Positions 41,387 to 49,766 are shown, counted from the stretch's first letter. The stretch: 64,000 nucleotides of DNA from Ancylobacter tetraedralis (GCF_014195655.1 NZ_JACICD010000003.1:434001-498000), one strand, 5' to 3'. Notes: generated by a model not told the origin, from the letters alone. A program made the numbers and translations.

Positions 41387-42885
41387 CACTCCGCCGCCTC
41401 CCCACCTGCGAACAACGGCCCGAAGTCCGGCGCCTTGCCCTCCGCCTCGGCGCGCGCCTTGGCGGACTCGCGCTTGCGGGTACCGGCGCCGGCGCCGCAC
41501 AGCGCCATCCGCCGGCGGATGTCGTCTTGAAATTTCGGCTCGCGCTCGATCAGCACCGCGCGGCAGCCCTCGCGCCACGCGGCCTCGCCCGTGGTGCCCG
41601 TGCCCGCGAAAGGATCCAGCACCACGCCGCCCGGCACGGTCACCAGCCGCACCAGCCACGCCATGAGATCGACCGGCTTGACGGTCGGATGCGTGGAGCC
41701 GAGCCGGTCATCGGCGTCCGCCTTGGCCGAGTAGAAAAAGCGCGCGGCGGAACCACTGTCGCCACGCGGCTCGGCCCGGCCGGCGCGTGCGGGCATATCG
41801 CCATAGACATTGGCGAAGGGCGACGACGGCTCATCGCCAGTGACCGGGCGAAGCGCGCCGGGCGCAACGGGGAAAGCCGCCACGACTTCGGCGCTGCCGT
41901 CATGGATGATGTTGGCGGGGTGCCGGCCACCAGCCTTCTGCCGATACACCCCGGCTACGTTCGCGCCGCCATAAACGCCATTGCCCGATGAGCCCAAAGC
42001 AACATTGCGCGTAGCGGTGATGCTTTCGGCCGTCGCTACCCGGCACCCGTCGATGTTCAGCGCGCCCGTTCCGTGCGCCAGCACATTTTCTGCGACGCTC
42101 CCCACCAGCGGCTTGCGCGCCAGCACGATCGGCTCCCAGGCCGGCTTAAGCGCCGTGCCCCAGCCCTGCCATTCGCGGGCTGCATCGGTTACCGGGGCAG
42201 TTGCGAAGGCGCCCATTCCGATGCTCTCGGCAAATGCCGAAGATCCTACTAAGCCTTCTGTGCGCTGGTTCGGCTTGCCGCTGACATGCCTTGCGCTGCG
42301 CCCGATGACGGGTCTTTCAGCCCCTGCCATCTTGTCGAGCGCCTTGCTGACATCGTGGCTCTTGGGAAAGCCGGTGCCATAGACCCACGCGAGCAGACCC
42401 TCGAATTCGATCTGGTCGGCGAGGCGCAGGAAGGCGTCCAGCTGCGCCGCGTCCAGGCTCTCGACAAAGGCCCGCACGGCGGGGTCAAGGCTGATGGCAT
42501 TGGCGATGGAATCGCGGATCTCGAAGCCGGCATCCTCGATCGCGCTGGCGAGACGGTGATAGGCTCGCGTGCCCCCGAAGGCGACCACATGGCCGCCGGG
42601 CTTGAGCACTCGCCACACCTTCCGCCAGAATTCGGCGGAGAAGGCGACCTCACCCGTGTCCCAGCCCTGCCCCATGAAACCCGCGGAGGCGCGCGCATAG
42701 GCGTCATTGCCCTTCGCCGGCGCCGCGCCGTCTTTGCCGAAGCGCTTGCCGATCGACACCAGCGCATAGGGCGGATCGCACACGCAATGATCGATGCTCT
42801 CGGGCTCCAGAGTGTCGAGCACGTCCCGGCTGTCGCCGCAGTGAAGCGTCACACGCCCATCGAGAAAGGATTCAGGGGGGCTCAT
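41386..42885 (-). CDS. DNA N6/N4 methyltransferase (DPPY type)
   Basis: This 499-residue protein has the catalytic DPPY motif at residues 37-40 (CVCDPPYAL). A central insertion, probably the target-recognition domain, follows. The AdoMet motif PFAGTGTTGEAAWREG lies near the C-terminus, an order typical of beta-class enzymes. It is coupled to the genes on both sides by overlaps. With the adjacent C5 enzyme it gives the phage two DNA modifications but no nuclease, so this is protection rather than restriction. Confidence 0.85.
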   Translation of the reverse strand: MSPPESFLDGRVTLHCGDSRDVLDTLEPESIDHCVCDPPYALVSIGKRFGKDGAAPAKGNDAYARASAGFMGQGWDTGEVAFSAEFWRKVWRVLKPGGHVVAFGGTRAYHRLASAIEDAGFEIRDSIANAISLDPAVRAFVESLDAAQLDAFLRLADQIEFEGLLAWVYGTGFPKSHDVSKALDKMAGAERPVIGRSARHVSGKPNQRTEGLVGSSAFAESIGMGAFATAPVTDAAREWQGWGTALKPAWEPIVLARKPLVGSVAENVLAHGTGALNIDGCRVATAESITATRNVALGSSGNGVYGGANVAGVYRQKAGGRHPANIIHDGSAEVVAAFPVAPGALRPVTGDEPSSPFANVYGDMPARAGRAEPRGDSGSAARFFYSAKADADDRLGSTHPTVKPVDLMAWLVRLVTVPGGVVLDPFAGTGTTGEAAWREGCRAVLIEREPKFQDDIRRRMALCGAGAGTRKRESAKARAEAEGKAPDFGPLFAGGEAAE

Positions 42886-43787
42886 CGCAGCGCCTCCGCC
42901 TTGCGACGCTCGCCGGCCTTGCCGATCTCAGCGGGGACGCGAAAGCCCCGGCGGACGCTGTCGCCCGCCAATTCGACATGGCGTGTCTTGGCGACATAAC
43001 CCCGCGCGCGGTTGCCGACTTCGCGCCCTTCGATCCAGACAAAATAGGGATCGAGCCGGCCTTCGATCAGCCGCCAGTGGCCAACCCGCATATGCGCCCG
43101 CACCGACGCCATCTCATCGCAGGACCTCAAGACACCGTTATGCACGGCCGTTTTCGGCAGCAACAGATCGACCTGGTTGTGCGAAAAGATCGGCCGCCCG
43201 CGCTGCGCATTGCGCGCGAGAAAGGCGCGGCGCGCAGCATCGCCCTCAGGACCCGGCATGACCCGCCGCGTGCTGGCAAAATGCGGCGATGAGAGCACAC
43301 CGAGGATCGTGACCACGCGCGCGGAGATGCTCGCGATGTAGTCATTCGCCCCAGCCCTACCTGCCAAGGTGCTGCGCATTGGCGGCAGAAGGAACGCATC
43401 TCCGAAGCTGGGCGAATCCGCGGCGACCACAACGCCTGCAACGGGTGTGGGAAAACGCGCCAGCCCCTCAACGGCCGACTGGTCGAAGTAGATCGCCACA
43501 TCACCATCGACGAGAAACGCCCAATGGTAAGACGGCACATCCAGCCAGAGGCGCGGCAACGGAGAACGGGCCACTTGCCGAAGCAGATCAAACTGACCCG
43601 GCTTACTCACGACATCGGCCAAGACATCAGCCGTTGCCGCCGTAAGCACGAACCGATCAACCGCGCCCTGCGGATGCGCCAATATGTCATGGTTCGTGTC
43701 CGGCATTTTCAGGAGGTCCCGGGCTCGCTCGAACCATTTGAGTTGCGAGCGAGGCGCCGCCAAGATCCGATCCGCCAACAGTTTCAC
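42882..43787 (-). CDS. conserved hypothetical phage protein
   Basis: This 301-residue soluble protein starts at a GTG (43787) that has GGAGG 7 nt upstream and overlaps the preceding stop by 4 nt. Features include WLDVPSYHWAFLVDGDVAIYFD, FGDAFLLPPMRSTLAGR and VGHWRLIEGRLDPYFVWIEGREV. I do not recognise the family. Operon context with methyltransferases and regulators suggests a DNA-metabolism or host-takeover role. Confidence 0.6.
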   Translation of the reverse strand: MKLLADRILAAPRSQLKWFERARDLLKMPDTNHDILAHPQGAVDRFVLTAATADVLADVVSKPGQFDLLRQVARSPLPRLWLDVPSYHWAFLVDGDVAIYFDQSAVEGLARFPTPVAGVVVAADSPSFGDAFLLPPMRSTLAGRAGANDYIASISARVVTILGVLSSPHFASTRRVMPGPEGDAARRAFLARNAQRGRPIFSHNQVDLLLPKTAVHNGVLRSCDEMASVRAHMRVGHWRLIEGRLDPYFVWIEGREVGNRARGYVAKTRHVELAGDSVRRGFRVPAEIGKAGERRKAEALR

Positions 43788-44074
43788 CGTCCCGCCTCCG
43801 CCTTCCATGCCGCGCGCATCCGCGCCATTTGCTCCGGGGTCCAGATGCCGGCGCCCTCGCTGAGGGCGAGGCGCACCAGGCGCTGGCTGATGTTGAGCCG
43901 GCTCGCGATTTCCCATTCCCGCACCGAGCGCGCGGCCAGCCCGCGCACCACGGCCACCAGCCGCCGCCAGGGCCTTCGCCGCACCACCACCACGGGCCGG
44001 CGTGTGCCGGCGCGCGGCGCGAATGGGCTGGCGGGAAAGGGGCGAGGCGGGCGCGCGAGCATGTCCCTCACCAC
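43784..44074 (-). CDS. small HTH protein
   Basis: This protein of 92-96 residues has a basic Pro/Arg-rich N-terminus and then an HTH, VREWEIASRLNISQRLVRLAL, and an acidic helix. The start is the GTG at 44074 (overlapping the previous gene) or the ATG at 44062. It is the third DNA-binding gene in a row. It probably regulates early transcription. Confidence 0.55.
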   Translation of the reverse strand: MVRDMLARPPRPFPASPFAPRAGTRRPVVVVRRRPWRRLVAVVRGLAARSVREWEIASRLNISQRLVRLALSEGAGIWTPEQMARMRAAWKAEAGR

Positions 44075-44490
44075 TGCTTGCGGTCGCCCTCGTCCGCGCA
44101 GAGCGCGGCGGGGCTGCCGGAAGAGCCCACGCCGGCCACCAGCCGGCGCCAGTTGAAGGCCGCGCCATCGGCTCGGCCGGGCCGCACATCACGCGGGGCG
44201 CCGGCGTGGTGCGCGGAAAGGGCGCACAGAAGCGGATCCTCGCCCCGCGTATCGCGCACCTGCAGGATCTCGTCCGGCTCGGCGCGCTCATCCAGCAGGC
44301 CGAGGCGCCCGGCCCTTGCATGCGCGGAATCGGCCGTGCGCCGCTGGCCCGCCCAGCGAAGCTCCTCGGCAATGGCGGAGAAAGAGCGCCCCCGCCGCAG
44401 GCCATCCCGCAGGATGGCGTCTTCCGCCGCCGACCACGGTGCGCTCATCTTGTGGCGCGGGGCCGGGCGCAATCTGTCCGGCCCGCTCAT
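44068..44490 (-). CDS. GcrA N-terminal-like HTH protein
   Basis: This 140-residue protein has a region PWSAAEDAILRDGLRRGRS through AHARAGRLGL (about 18-66) that aligns by eye with the DNA-binding domain of the adjacent GcrA homologue. It lacks the cysteine-rich C-terminal domain. It is probably a paralogue that kept only DNA binding. The ATG overlaps the upstream stop by 4 nt. Confidence 0.6.
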   Translation of the reverse strand: MSGPDRLRPAPRHKMSAPWSAAEDAILRDGLRRGRSFSAIAEELRWAGQRRTADSAHARAGRLGLLDERAEPDEILQVRDTRGEDPLLCALSAHHAGAPRDVRPGRADGAAFNWRRLVAGVGSSGSPAALCADEGDRKQW

Positions 44491-45152
44491 GCCGCGCCCC
44501 CGATCGCGTCCACCAGGTCCGGCACCTCGATTTCCGGCGCATCCTCTTCCCGCGCGGCCGGCCGGGGCCCGCGCGGGGCCACGCCGTCATGCCGGGCGAA
44601 ACTGCCGGCGCGGTGCTCCAGCGGCCCGCCGCTCGGGGCGTTGTGGGTGTGGTCGTAATGCGCGGCGCAATAGGAGTGCCCCGCCCGCACCGGGGCGCCG
44701 CACACCATCGGCCGCGCGGGAATTGGCGCATGGTCCGGCCAGAGCGGGAAACAGCATTGTTCCGGCGTGCGCCCGATGAACGGCACGCCCCGCCAGCCCA
44801 CCGGCGGCACGAAGGCCGGGGCAACCGGGACAGTGGGGACGATCGGCGCGGCCACCTCCGGCGCGGCGGCGACGCGGGCGCGGGCCCTCGGCACCGCCTT
44901 TTTGACCGCTGCCGCTTGCGCCGCCTCTTGCGCCGCCTTCGCGCCAAGCGCCGCCACCGCGCGAGGCTGCAGCGCCGGCTGCTCGCGCTTTTCCAGCCCC
45001 ATGCGGTGGCCGCGACCGAGCACCGCATTGCGGCTACGTGCGGGAAACCCCTCCCCGGCCAGCTGTGCCGCGATCTCGCGGGCGCTCAGCCCCTCGGCAT
45101 GCAGCGCGCGCAGGCGGGCATCTTCCTCGCGCGTGAAGCTCGCCCCTCTCAT
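44487..45152 (-). CDS. phage-encoded GcrA-family cell-cycle regulator
   Basis: This 221-residue protein has the N-terminal GcrA DNA-binding domain (SFTREEDARLRALHAEGLSA, NAVLGRGHRMGL, 5-53), an Ala-rich linker and the conserved C-terminal sigma-binding motifs QCCFPLWPD, MVCGAPV and SYCAAHYDHTH. GcrA recruits sigma-70 holoenzyme to methylated promoters in alphaproteobacteria. A phage copy beside two DNA methyltransferases could redirect host transcription. Between cII and the other HTH genes it is expressed early. Confidence 0.8.
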   Translation of the reverse strand: MRGASFTREEDARLRALHAEGLSAREIAAQLAGEGFPARSRNAVLGRGHRMGLEKREQPALQPRAVAALGAKAAQEAAQAAAVKKAVPRARARVAAAPEVAAPIVPTVPVAPAFVPPVGWRGVPFIGRTPEQCCFPLWPDHAPIPARPMVCGAPVRAGHSYCAAHYDHTHNAPSGGPLEHRAGSFARHDGVAPRGPRPAAREEDAPEIEVPDLVDAIGGAA

Positions 45153-45154
45153 GG

Positions 45155-45661
45155 TCAGGCGCCCCGCTCGTCGACATCGGCTAGCTTGCGGGCGATGCGG
45201 GTCAGCACATCATGGTGGGCGGCCTTGACCTTGAGGATCTCCCGCCTCTCCGCGGGCGTGACCTTGCCGTCCTGCAGCGCGTCCGCGACCACGGTCTGCA
45301 CACGCGAGGAGGAGGCCGAGAGGTCCAGAAGGTCCGCCATGCCCAGCTCGGCAAGGGCGTCCTCGTCCTCGGCGATCGGCACCAGCTTGTGGCCGGTGAG
45401 CGCGGCCAGCGCCCGGGCGAAGATCGGCTTCTGGGTCAGGAACTCGACCAGGAAGGCGACCTCGATAGGCATCAGGTCCTTGTGCGCGTCGCCGCCCCAC
45501 CGGCTGATCGTGCCGGCCGAAAAACCGGCCAGATGCTCGATCCGCTGCGGCCCGGTCATGCCCGGCACGGCACAGGCCACCACGGCGAGCCGGGTGGTGT
45601 TCTTGATGAGCGGGATGAGCCCGTCAGGCAAAGCGGTATCGGTCACGAAAAAAGCCCTCAT
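45155..45661 (-). CDS. CII-like phage regulatory protein
   Basis: This 168-residue protein has an HTH around 40-62 (RIEHLAGFSAGTISRWGG), a conserved helical region (LMPIEVAFLVEFLTQ) and a C-terminal helical tail. It is the first gene of the leftward early operon, next to the immunity region. Its likely role is activation of repressor or integration promoters, by analogy with CII. Confidence 0.65.
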   Translation of the reverse strand: MRAFFVTDTALPDGLIPLIKNTTRLAVVACAVPGMTGPQRIEHLAGFSAGTISRWGGDAHKDLMPIEVAFLVEFLTQKPIFARALAALTGHKLVPIAEDEDALAELGMADLLDLSASSSRVQTVVADALQDGKVTPAERREILKVKAAHHDVLTRIARKLADVDERGA

Positions 45662-45767
45662 GCTTTTTCGTTGGGAAAACGTGCGGTGGGTGCGACGGTC
45701 AGCCCGTCAGATCACAGAGACAGCCTCACGGCGGAGCGCGGACATGCAGGGCGGCGAAGAGCATGGA

Positions 45768-45920
45768 ATGAGCCTCGAGGATCGGCGCGCCGCACAGCGC
45801 GAGAAGCTGCGCCGCGCGCTGGAGCGTCTGGCGCGGGCAGAGAAGATGAGGGGAGAGGCGGAGAGTCATGCGGCCTCACCGAACGAAGAAGCGGAGCGAC
45901 GTAAATGCCGGACTGGCTGA
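45768..45920 (+). CDS. small coiled-coil ORF, tentative
   Basis: This is a possible 50-residue highly charged helical protein (MSLEDRRAAQREKLRRALER) overlapping the next gene by 16 nt. An upstream ATG at 45744 is possible. No clear ribosome binding site was seen, so the call rests on coding character and operon-like overlap. Confidence 0.35.
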   Translation: MSLEDRRAAQREKLRRALERLARAEKMRGEAESHAASPNEEAERRKCRTG

Positions 45921-46453
45921 ACCTGCCCAACATCACGGCTGTGCTGACCACGATCGTGGGAAGCGCGACGGCGCTCCTGCTGTTCATTCAAGACCGGCGC
46001 CAGCGCAACGGCGAGCTGCCAGACGTGGAATGCACCATTGCACCGCGCCCGCGCGGCGAGGACTGGTTCCCCGTCGTCATATCGGTTCGAAACTTCGGGC
46101 CGAGAACCGCGCATGTGAAGGAGTTTCGGCTCGAGAAGCCGCGCAGCGGTCGCATATTCTCGGCTTATGCTGACAACTTTGGCGACCAGACCGACCCTAA
46201 GGTGCTGCCCGTTGGCAGCGATGTATCGGCCGCCGGCTCCACAACAGGCCCACTTCTGCAATCGGGCGTCGCTTTCGCGAGCGGGTCCGCCGTTCGAACC
46301 GATACTCAGTCCTGGCGCTTCGCAATCGATCCCGGCGCCTCGAGCGGGGGCATGGGCGCACGGGTGGCAGTCTTGATCAGCGTCATCATCGAGGAGAGAA
46401 GCCGGGTGCTTCGATCCAGACGCATCGCCATCCATAGGATCATCAGGCTCTGA
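45905..46453 (+). CDS. membrane-anchored hypothetical protein of the immunity region
   Basis: This 182-residue protein has an N-terminal membrane helix (about 8-28, ITAVLTTIVGSATALLLFI) and then a beta-rich domain (DWFPVVISVRNFGPRTAHV). It lies downstream of, and is convergent with, the Cro-like gene. A lysogen-expressed exclusion protein is possible from location. No family recognised. Confidence 0.6.
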   Translation: MPDWLNLPNITAVLTTIVGSATALLLFIQDRRQRNGELPDVECTIAPRPRGEDWFPVVISVRNFGPRTAHVKEFRLEKPRSGRIFSAYADNFGDQTDPKVLPVGSDVSAAGSTTGPLLQSGVAFASGSAVRTDTQSWRFAIDPGASSGGMGARVAVLISVIIEERSRVLRSRRIAIHRIIRL

Positions 46454-46512
46454 AGCAGCAAGACGACCTGCTGAACCATCATTCCCGTTTCGGCAGTCAT
46501 AACGGATCTCCT

Positions 46513-46743
46513 TCATGCGGCGGCCTCTTCGGTGGGGGCCGGCACACATGGCGCCGGGTAAAGGTCGGGGCGCAGTTCGTGCCGCGGAACGCCGGTCACG
46601 CGCTCGACATCGAGCACGCGCAGCGGCGGCACTCGCCGCCATTGCGAGAGAGCTTGCGGCGATACACCGACCAGCGTTGCCAGCTTTGCAGCCGACCCGA
46701 TGCGATCGATGGCGCTCACGAGAGATGCGTCGCGGTTCTCCAT
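46513..46743 (-). CDS. Cro-like repressor (YdaS-type HTH)
   Basis: This 76-residue protein has an HTH, AAKLATLVGVSPQALSQWRR (about 17-37), and a short C-terminal tail. It is divergent from the CI-type repressor, with three shared operators in the 80-bp gap, as cro is in lambda. It should shut off repressor synthesis during lytic growth. Confidence 0.8.
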   Translation of the reverse strand: MENRDASLVSAIDRIGSAAKLATLVGVSPQALSQWRRVPPLRVLDVERVTGVPRHELRPDLYPAPCVPAPTEEAAA

Positions 46744-46753
46744 GCAACATACA

Positions 46754-46811
46754 AAGCATTGCTTTCATGAAAAATCAAGCACCGCTTTCTGCCTTTCATC
46801 AAGCGCGGCTT
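46754..46811 (+). promoter_or_regulatory. triple operator OR-like (AAGC-N3-GCTT)
   Basis: Three short palindromes AAGC-N3-GCTT lie at 46754-46764, 46777-46787 and 46801-46811, spaced 23-24 bp between centres. The first is extended to AAAGCATTGCTTT. They fill the divergent cro-cI interval, so both repressors should compete for them. Confidence 0.7.
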
Positions 46812-46823
46812 TATGCTGGCCAG

Positions 46824-47666
46824 ATGAGCCTCGACACGAGAATCCGCGCCGTCCGCAAGCACATGCGCCTTTCTCAGGAGGCGTTCGGCGCGCGGTTCGG
46901 AATCACATCGCAAGCCGTCAGCCAATGGGAAAAGCCGGAACGCGCTGGGCAGGCGCGGAGGCCCGCTCGACCGAGCAAGGATAATCTAGCCGAGATGTCG
47001 CGCATGGCTGGCGTGCGGCTCGAATGGCTGATGTCCGGCGTCGGGGAGATGCTTCCCGAGCATCTCAGCTCCGAAGACATCGCCGCGTCATTGGACGATA
47101 CCCGCCAAATTGATTCGATGGACGACGCTTCCGACGGCCGCGCTATCGACCCTGACGAACCCATGACTATCGGCAGCGAGACCGGGCGACGCGGCCTCCC
47201 GAAAGATGCTTCGGCACAGCTCGACGTGACAGCAGGAATGGGCGGCGGCGGATTGACCATCATCAGCCCTGGCGTGCCGGGACGAAGCGGCATGACTTTT
47301 GCGGCCGAGCATGTGCGGGACTACTGGCGTCTGCCGCCGGAGGTTCTGGCTGGCATGGGCCTGCGCCCGCATGACATTATCGTCATGCCCGCCCAAGGGG
47401 ATTCGATGCTGCCCACACTCAACGAGGGAGACTTCGTCTTCATCGACACGCGACATCGGCTCCCCTCGCCGGATGGCCTCTATGCCATCACCGACGAGTT
47501 CGGCGGCATGATTATCAAGCGGCTGGAAATAGCCGGCACGGAAGATGATGACATCCGTATCCGTGTCATTTCCGACAACGCCGCGCGGCATGAGCCGAAA
47601 AGCCGCTTGCTATCGGAAATGCAGATCATCGGGCGCGTGGTGCGTCGGTTTGGCGTGATAATCTGA
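46824..47666 (+). CDS. CI-type prophage repressor (LexA-like, S24 peptidase)
   Basis: This 280-residue repressor has an N-terminal HTH (LSQEAFGARFGITSQAVSQW, 17-36) and a linker with the Ala137-Gly138 cleavage site. The C-terminal S24 peptidase has nucleophile Ser194 (QGDSM) and Lys232 (MIIKRL). RecA-stimulated self-cleavage would induce the prophage in SOS. The ATG at 46824 is chosen because an earlier ATG at 46767 falls between operators. It is divergent from the Cro-like gene. Confidence 0.9.
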   Translation: MSLDTRIRAVRKHMRLSQEAFGARFGITSQAVSQWEKPERAGQARRPARPSKDNLAEMSRMAGVRLEWLMSGVGEMLPEHLSSEDIAASLDDTRQIDSMDDASDGRAIDPDEPMTIGSETGRRGLPKDASAQLDVTAGMGGGGLTIISPGVPGRSGMTFAAEHVRDYWRLPPEVLAGMGLRPHDIIVMPAQGDSMLPTLNEGDFVFIDTRHRLPSPDGLYAITDEFGGMIIKRLEIAGTEDDDIRIRVISDNAARHEPKSRLLSEMQIIGRVVRRFGVII

Positions 47667-47779
47667 CCTGCGCCTTGCTCTCCGTAGGTTGTTGATTTGC
47701 TTGCTGACAACGCGCACAGCCTGTGGCGCATGAGTTCCCGAACGGTATTATGATTCATCCGACCGGGCAGGAGAAACAC

Positions 47780-48277
47780 ATGCGCCGAACACTGGCCACC
47801 GTCATTACGATCGCTTCGCTCGCAGCCTCCGCTAACGCGTCAGCAGAAGAAGTCACGAAAAAGTTCGGCTCATGGGAAGTATCGATTGATACAGATAGAT
47901 TTACTGGCCAATCAAAGGTCATTGCTATGAGCTTTCAGCGCGGCGACATCATTGCCGTTCGTTGTTTTCCGAAAGGAATTAGCATTGCTGTCGGAGAATT
48001 GGGCGCTGGGCCTGGACGGTTTGATGAAGGCATGGAGTTCGACATAAAGTTTCGTGCGGACACTGGTGATATAATTGAAACAGTTGGTGTAGCGATCAAC
48101 GATAAAGCTGTCGAACTTGCCGATTCCGCGTCCATGGCGCGGCAGATGAGAAACGCAAAAGAGGTGGCGTTTCGCCTAAGTTACAAAGGCGTAACAGGGG
48201 ACAAGGTCTTTAAGCTCGGGCCAAATGCGTCGAAAGCGCTAGATGAGGTATTCAAAGCCTGTCCTGAGCCTGCCTGA
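47780..48277 (+). CDS. secreted accessory protein next to the repressor
   Basis: This 165-residue protein has a signal peptide (MRRTLATVITIASLAASANA) and then a beta-rich domain with KKFGSWEVSIDTDRFTG and a terminal Cys (FKACPEPA). GGAGA precedes the ATG. It sits between cI and a strong terminator, so it may be expressed in the lysogen and change the host envelope. The FGSW start faintly recalls IalB-type proteins, but this is not secure. Confidence 0.6.
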   Translation: MRRTLATVITIASLAASANASAEEVTKKFGSWEVSIDTDRFTGQSKVIAMSFQRGDIIAVRCFPKGISIAVGELGAGPGRFDEGMEFDIKFRADTGDIIETVGVAINDKAVELADSASMARQMRNAKEVAFRLSYKGVTGDKVFKLGPNASKALDEVFKACPEPA

Positions 48278-48304
48278 TTGAGGCGCATGGTTGAAAAATG
48301 AAAC

Positions 48305-48333
48305 CCGCCATTCTCATGAGTGGCGGTTTTTTT
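48305..48333 (+). terminator. Rho-independent terminator after the cI region
   Basis: CCGCCA (48305-48310) pairs with TGGCGG (48321-48326), followed by seven T residues. The loop is itself partly palindromic. It separates the repressor transcript from the rightward early operon. Confidence 0.75.
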
Positions 48334-48359
48334 GCTTGAGGCGCCATGGCCATGAATGA

Positions 48360-48393
48360 AAGCATAGCTTGACATTGATATAAAGCATTGCTT
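48360..48393 (+). promoter_or_regulatory. double operator OL-like with early promoter
   Basis: AAGC-N3-GCTT occurs at 48360-48370 and 48383-48393, centres 23 bp apart, with a TTGACA -35 box at 48369-48374 between them. The second site shares a 17-bp identity with the first cro-cI operator. It should place the rightward early operon under repressor control. Confidence 0.7.
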
Positions 48394-48429
48394 TCATGCT
48401 CCCAATCCGCACCGATTGGGAGCGCCTCC

Positions 48430-48975
48430 ATGGACAGTTCCGACCCCGCCAGCCAGCAGGCGATTGTCGCCTCGTTCTTCGGCCGGCATGACATTTCCGT
48501 CCGCTTTGCCGAGCATCTGCCGCTGTTTCCCCGCCTTGGCCTGGCGCTGAGCCTGGGCTTCGCGCTGCGCGCGGCGGACTACCAGACCCACGCCCCCGGC
48601 CGCCGCAATCTTGGCCGTTGGCAGGTCGGCGAGATGACCTATCCCGAACGGGACTGGCAGCCGGCTTTCGTCACGGCCGCGCAGATTGCCTTGCGGCTCG
48701 ATGAAATCTGCCTGCGCCGCGATCCCGCCCGCCTGCCGACCGATCGCATGGCGGTCCTCTTCCTCGCCGCCGAGCGCGACAGCATCCCCTGCGACGCCGA
48801 TTTCCTCGCCCGCGAAGGCTATCCCGCCGCCGTCATCGCCGAATATGCCGGCGAGGCCGCCGCGCTGGCCGCCGCCATCACGGCCGCCGGGCGCGCCTAT
48901 ATCCGCGCCGCCGCCGCGCTGGACCGCGCCGCGCTCGATGAGCCGGCCTCCACCCTCACGGGGGAGGCCGCGTGA
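48430..48975 (+). CDS. early hypothetical protein
   Basis: This 181-residue Ala-rich helical protein (VTAAQIALRLDEICLRRD, GEAAALAAAITAAGRAYI) is the first gene of the rightward early operon, immediately after the OL-like operators. A kil- or N-like early function is possible by position only. No domain recognised. Confidence 0.6.
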   Translation: MDSSDPASQQAIVASFFGRHDISVRFAEHLPLFPRLGLALSLGFALRAADYQTHAPGRRNLGRWQVGEMTYPERDWQPAFVTAAQIALRLDEICLRRDPARLPTDRMAVLFLAAERDSIPCDADFLAREGYPAAVIAEYAGEAAALAAAITAAGRAYIRAAAALDRAALDEPASTLTGEAA

Positions 48976-49241
48976 TGTTCCCACTCACCCTTATGCCTTT
49001 CGCCCCAATCGAGGCCGCCAAGCGGCTGGCCGAGCAGATCACGCGCGGCAAGGTTCGCAACCGCGTGCCGCACCCGCGCAATGCCGGGATGGCCTTCGGC
49101 GCCGCTTTTCTCCATGCCCGCCAGCTGCACCCCGGCGCGTCCTCCTCGCTGCGCAAGCTGCAACGCGGCTTCCGCATCGCCGGCCGGGCCTATGAGCCCT
49201 CCGACATCCGCGCCACGGCGGGCAAGGGGAGAGGGCGATGA
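48975..49241 (+). CDS. early hypothetical protein
   Basis: This 88-residue basic protein (EAAKRLAEQITRGKVRNRV, LRKLQRGFRIAGRAY) has an ATG that overlaps the preceding stop (TGATG). It has no membrane segment. The charge suggests nucleic-acid binding. Family unknown. Confidence 0.55.
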   Translation: MFPLTLMPFAPIEAAKRLAEQITRGKVRNRVPHPRNAGMAFGAAFLHARQLHPGASSSLRKLQRGFRIAGRAYEPSDIRATAGKGRGR

Positions 49242-49492
49242 GCGAGGCTTCGGTGACATGCGTTTCCTGCCTTTTCCTCGCCGCGCTTGAGGCTGAGATG
49301 GCCACGGGGCGCGAGTTCCAGGTCCGCGAGATCGTGCAGGCCTGCGGCGAGATCGTGCGGGACCTGCTCGACAGCGCGCCGAGCGACAAGGTGCGGATGC
49401 TGATCCGCGCTCACATCCTGGAATTGATCGCCGCCGACAGTCCCAAGGCGCCGTCCGGCAATGGCCCCGCGGATGGGAGGCCCCTCCAATGA
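49238..49492 (+). CDS. early hypothetical protein
   Basis: This 84-residue protein has an N-terminal CVSC pair and two helices (VREIVQACGEIVRDLLDSA; MLIRAHILELIA). Both ends overlap neighbours by 4 nt, so it is translated as part of the chain of small early genes. Function unknown. Confidence 0.55.
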   Translation: MSEASVTCVSCLFLAALEAEMATGREFQVREIVQACGEIVRDLLDSAPSDKVRMLIRAHILELIAADSPKAPSGNGPADGRPLQ

Positions 49493-49590
49493 TCCGCACC
49501 CTGCTGCAGGAGGCCGCCCGGCTCGCCGCTGTCGGCCTGTTCGTCGCCATGGTCGGCGTGGTCGCCGGCCTCATCACCGGGAGCCTCTGA
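49489..49590 (+). CDS. 33-residue membrane peptide
   Basis: This tiny ORF has an N-terminal amphipathic segment (MIRTLLQEAARLA) and one membrane helix (AVGLFVAMVGVVAGLITG). Its start overlaps the previous stop by 4 nt and its stop overlaps the next start by one base. This tight coupling on both sides is the main evidence that it is real. Confidence 0.5.
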   Translation: MIRTLLQEAARLAAVGLFVAMVGVVAGLITGSL

Positions 49591-49766
49591 TGCCGCGCGC
49601 TCTCTCGTCCCGCCCACCCTCTGGCCGGCCCGTCTCTCGCCGGCTCACCACCCGCAATGTGCGCGATGCGCTGCTGTGCGGGCTGGTAGTGCCCTTTCTG
49701 GTCGCCGCGCTCGGCACCGGCATCATGCATGTGGCCTTCGCGCTGATGATCTGGAGCGCGCGATGA
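49590..49766 (+). CDS. small membrane protein
   Basis: This 58-residue protein has a basic N-terminal half and one C-terminal membrane helix (LLCGLVVPFLVAALGTGIM). It is coupled to the 33-residue peptide and to the HD-domain gene by overlapping start/stop codons. Function unknown. Confidence 0.5.
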   Translation: MPRALSSRPPSGRPVSRRLTTRNVRDALLCGLVVPFLVAALGTGIMHVAFALMIWSAR

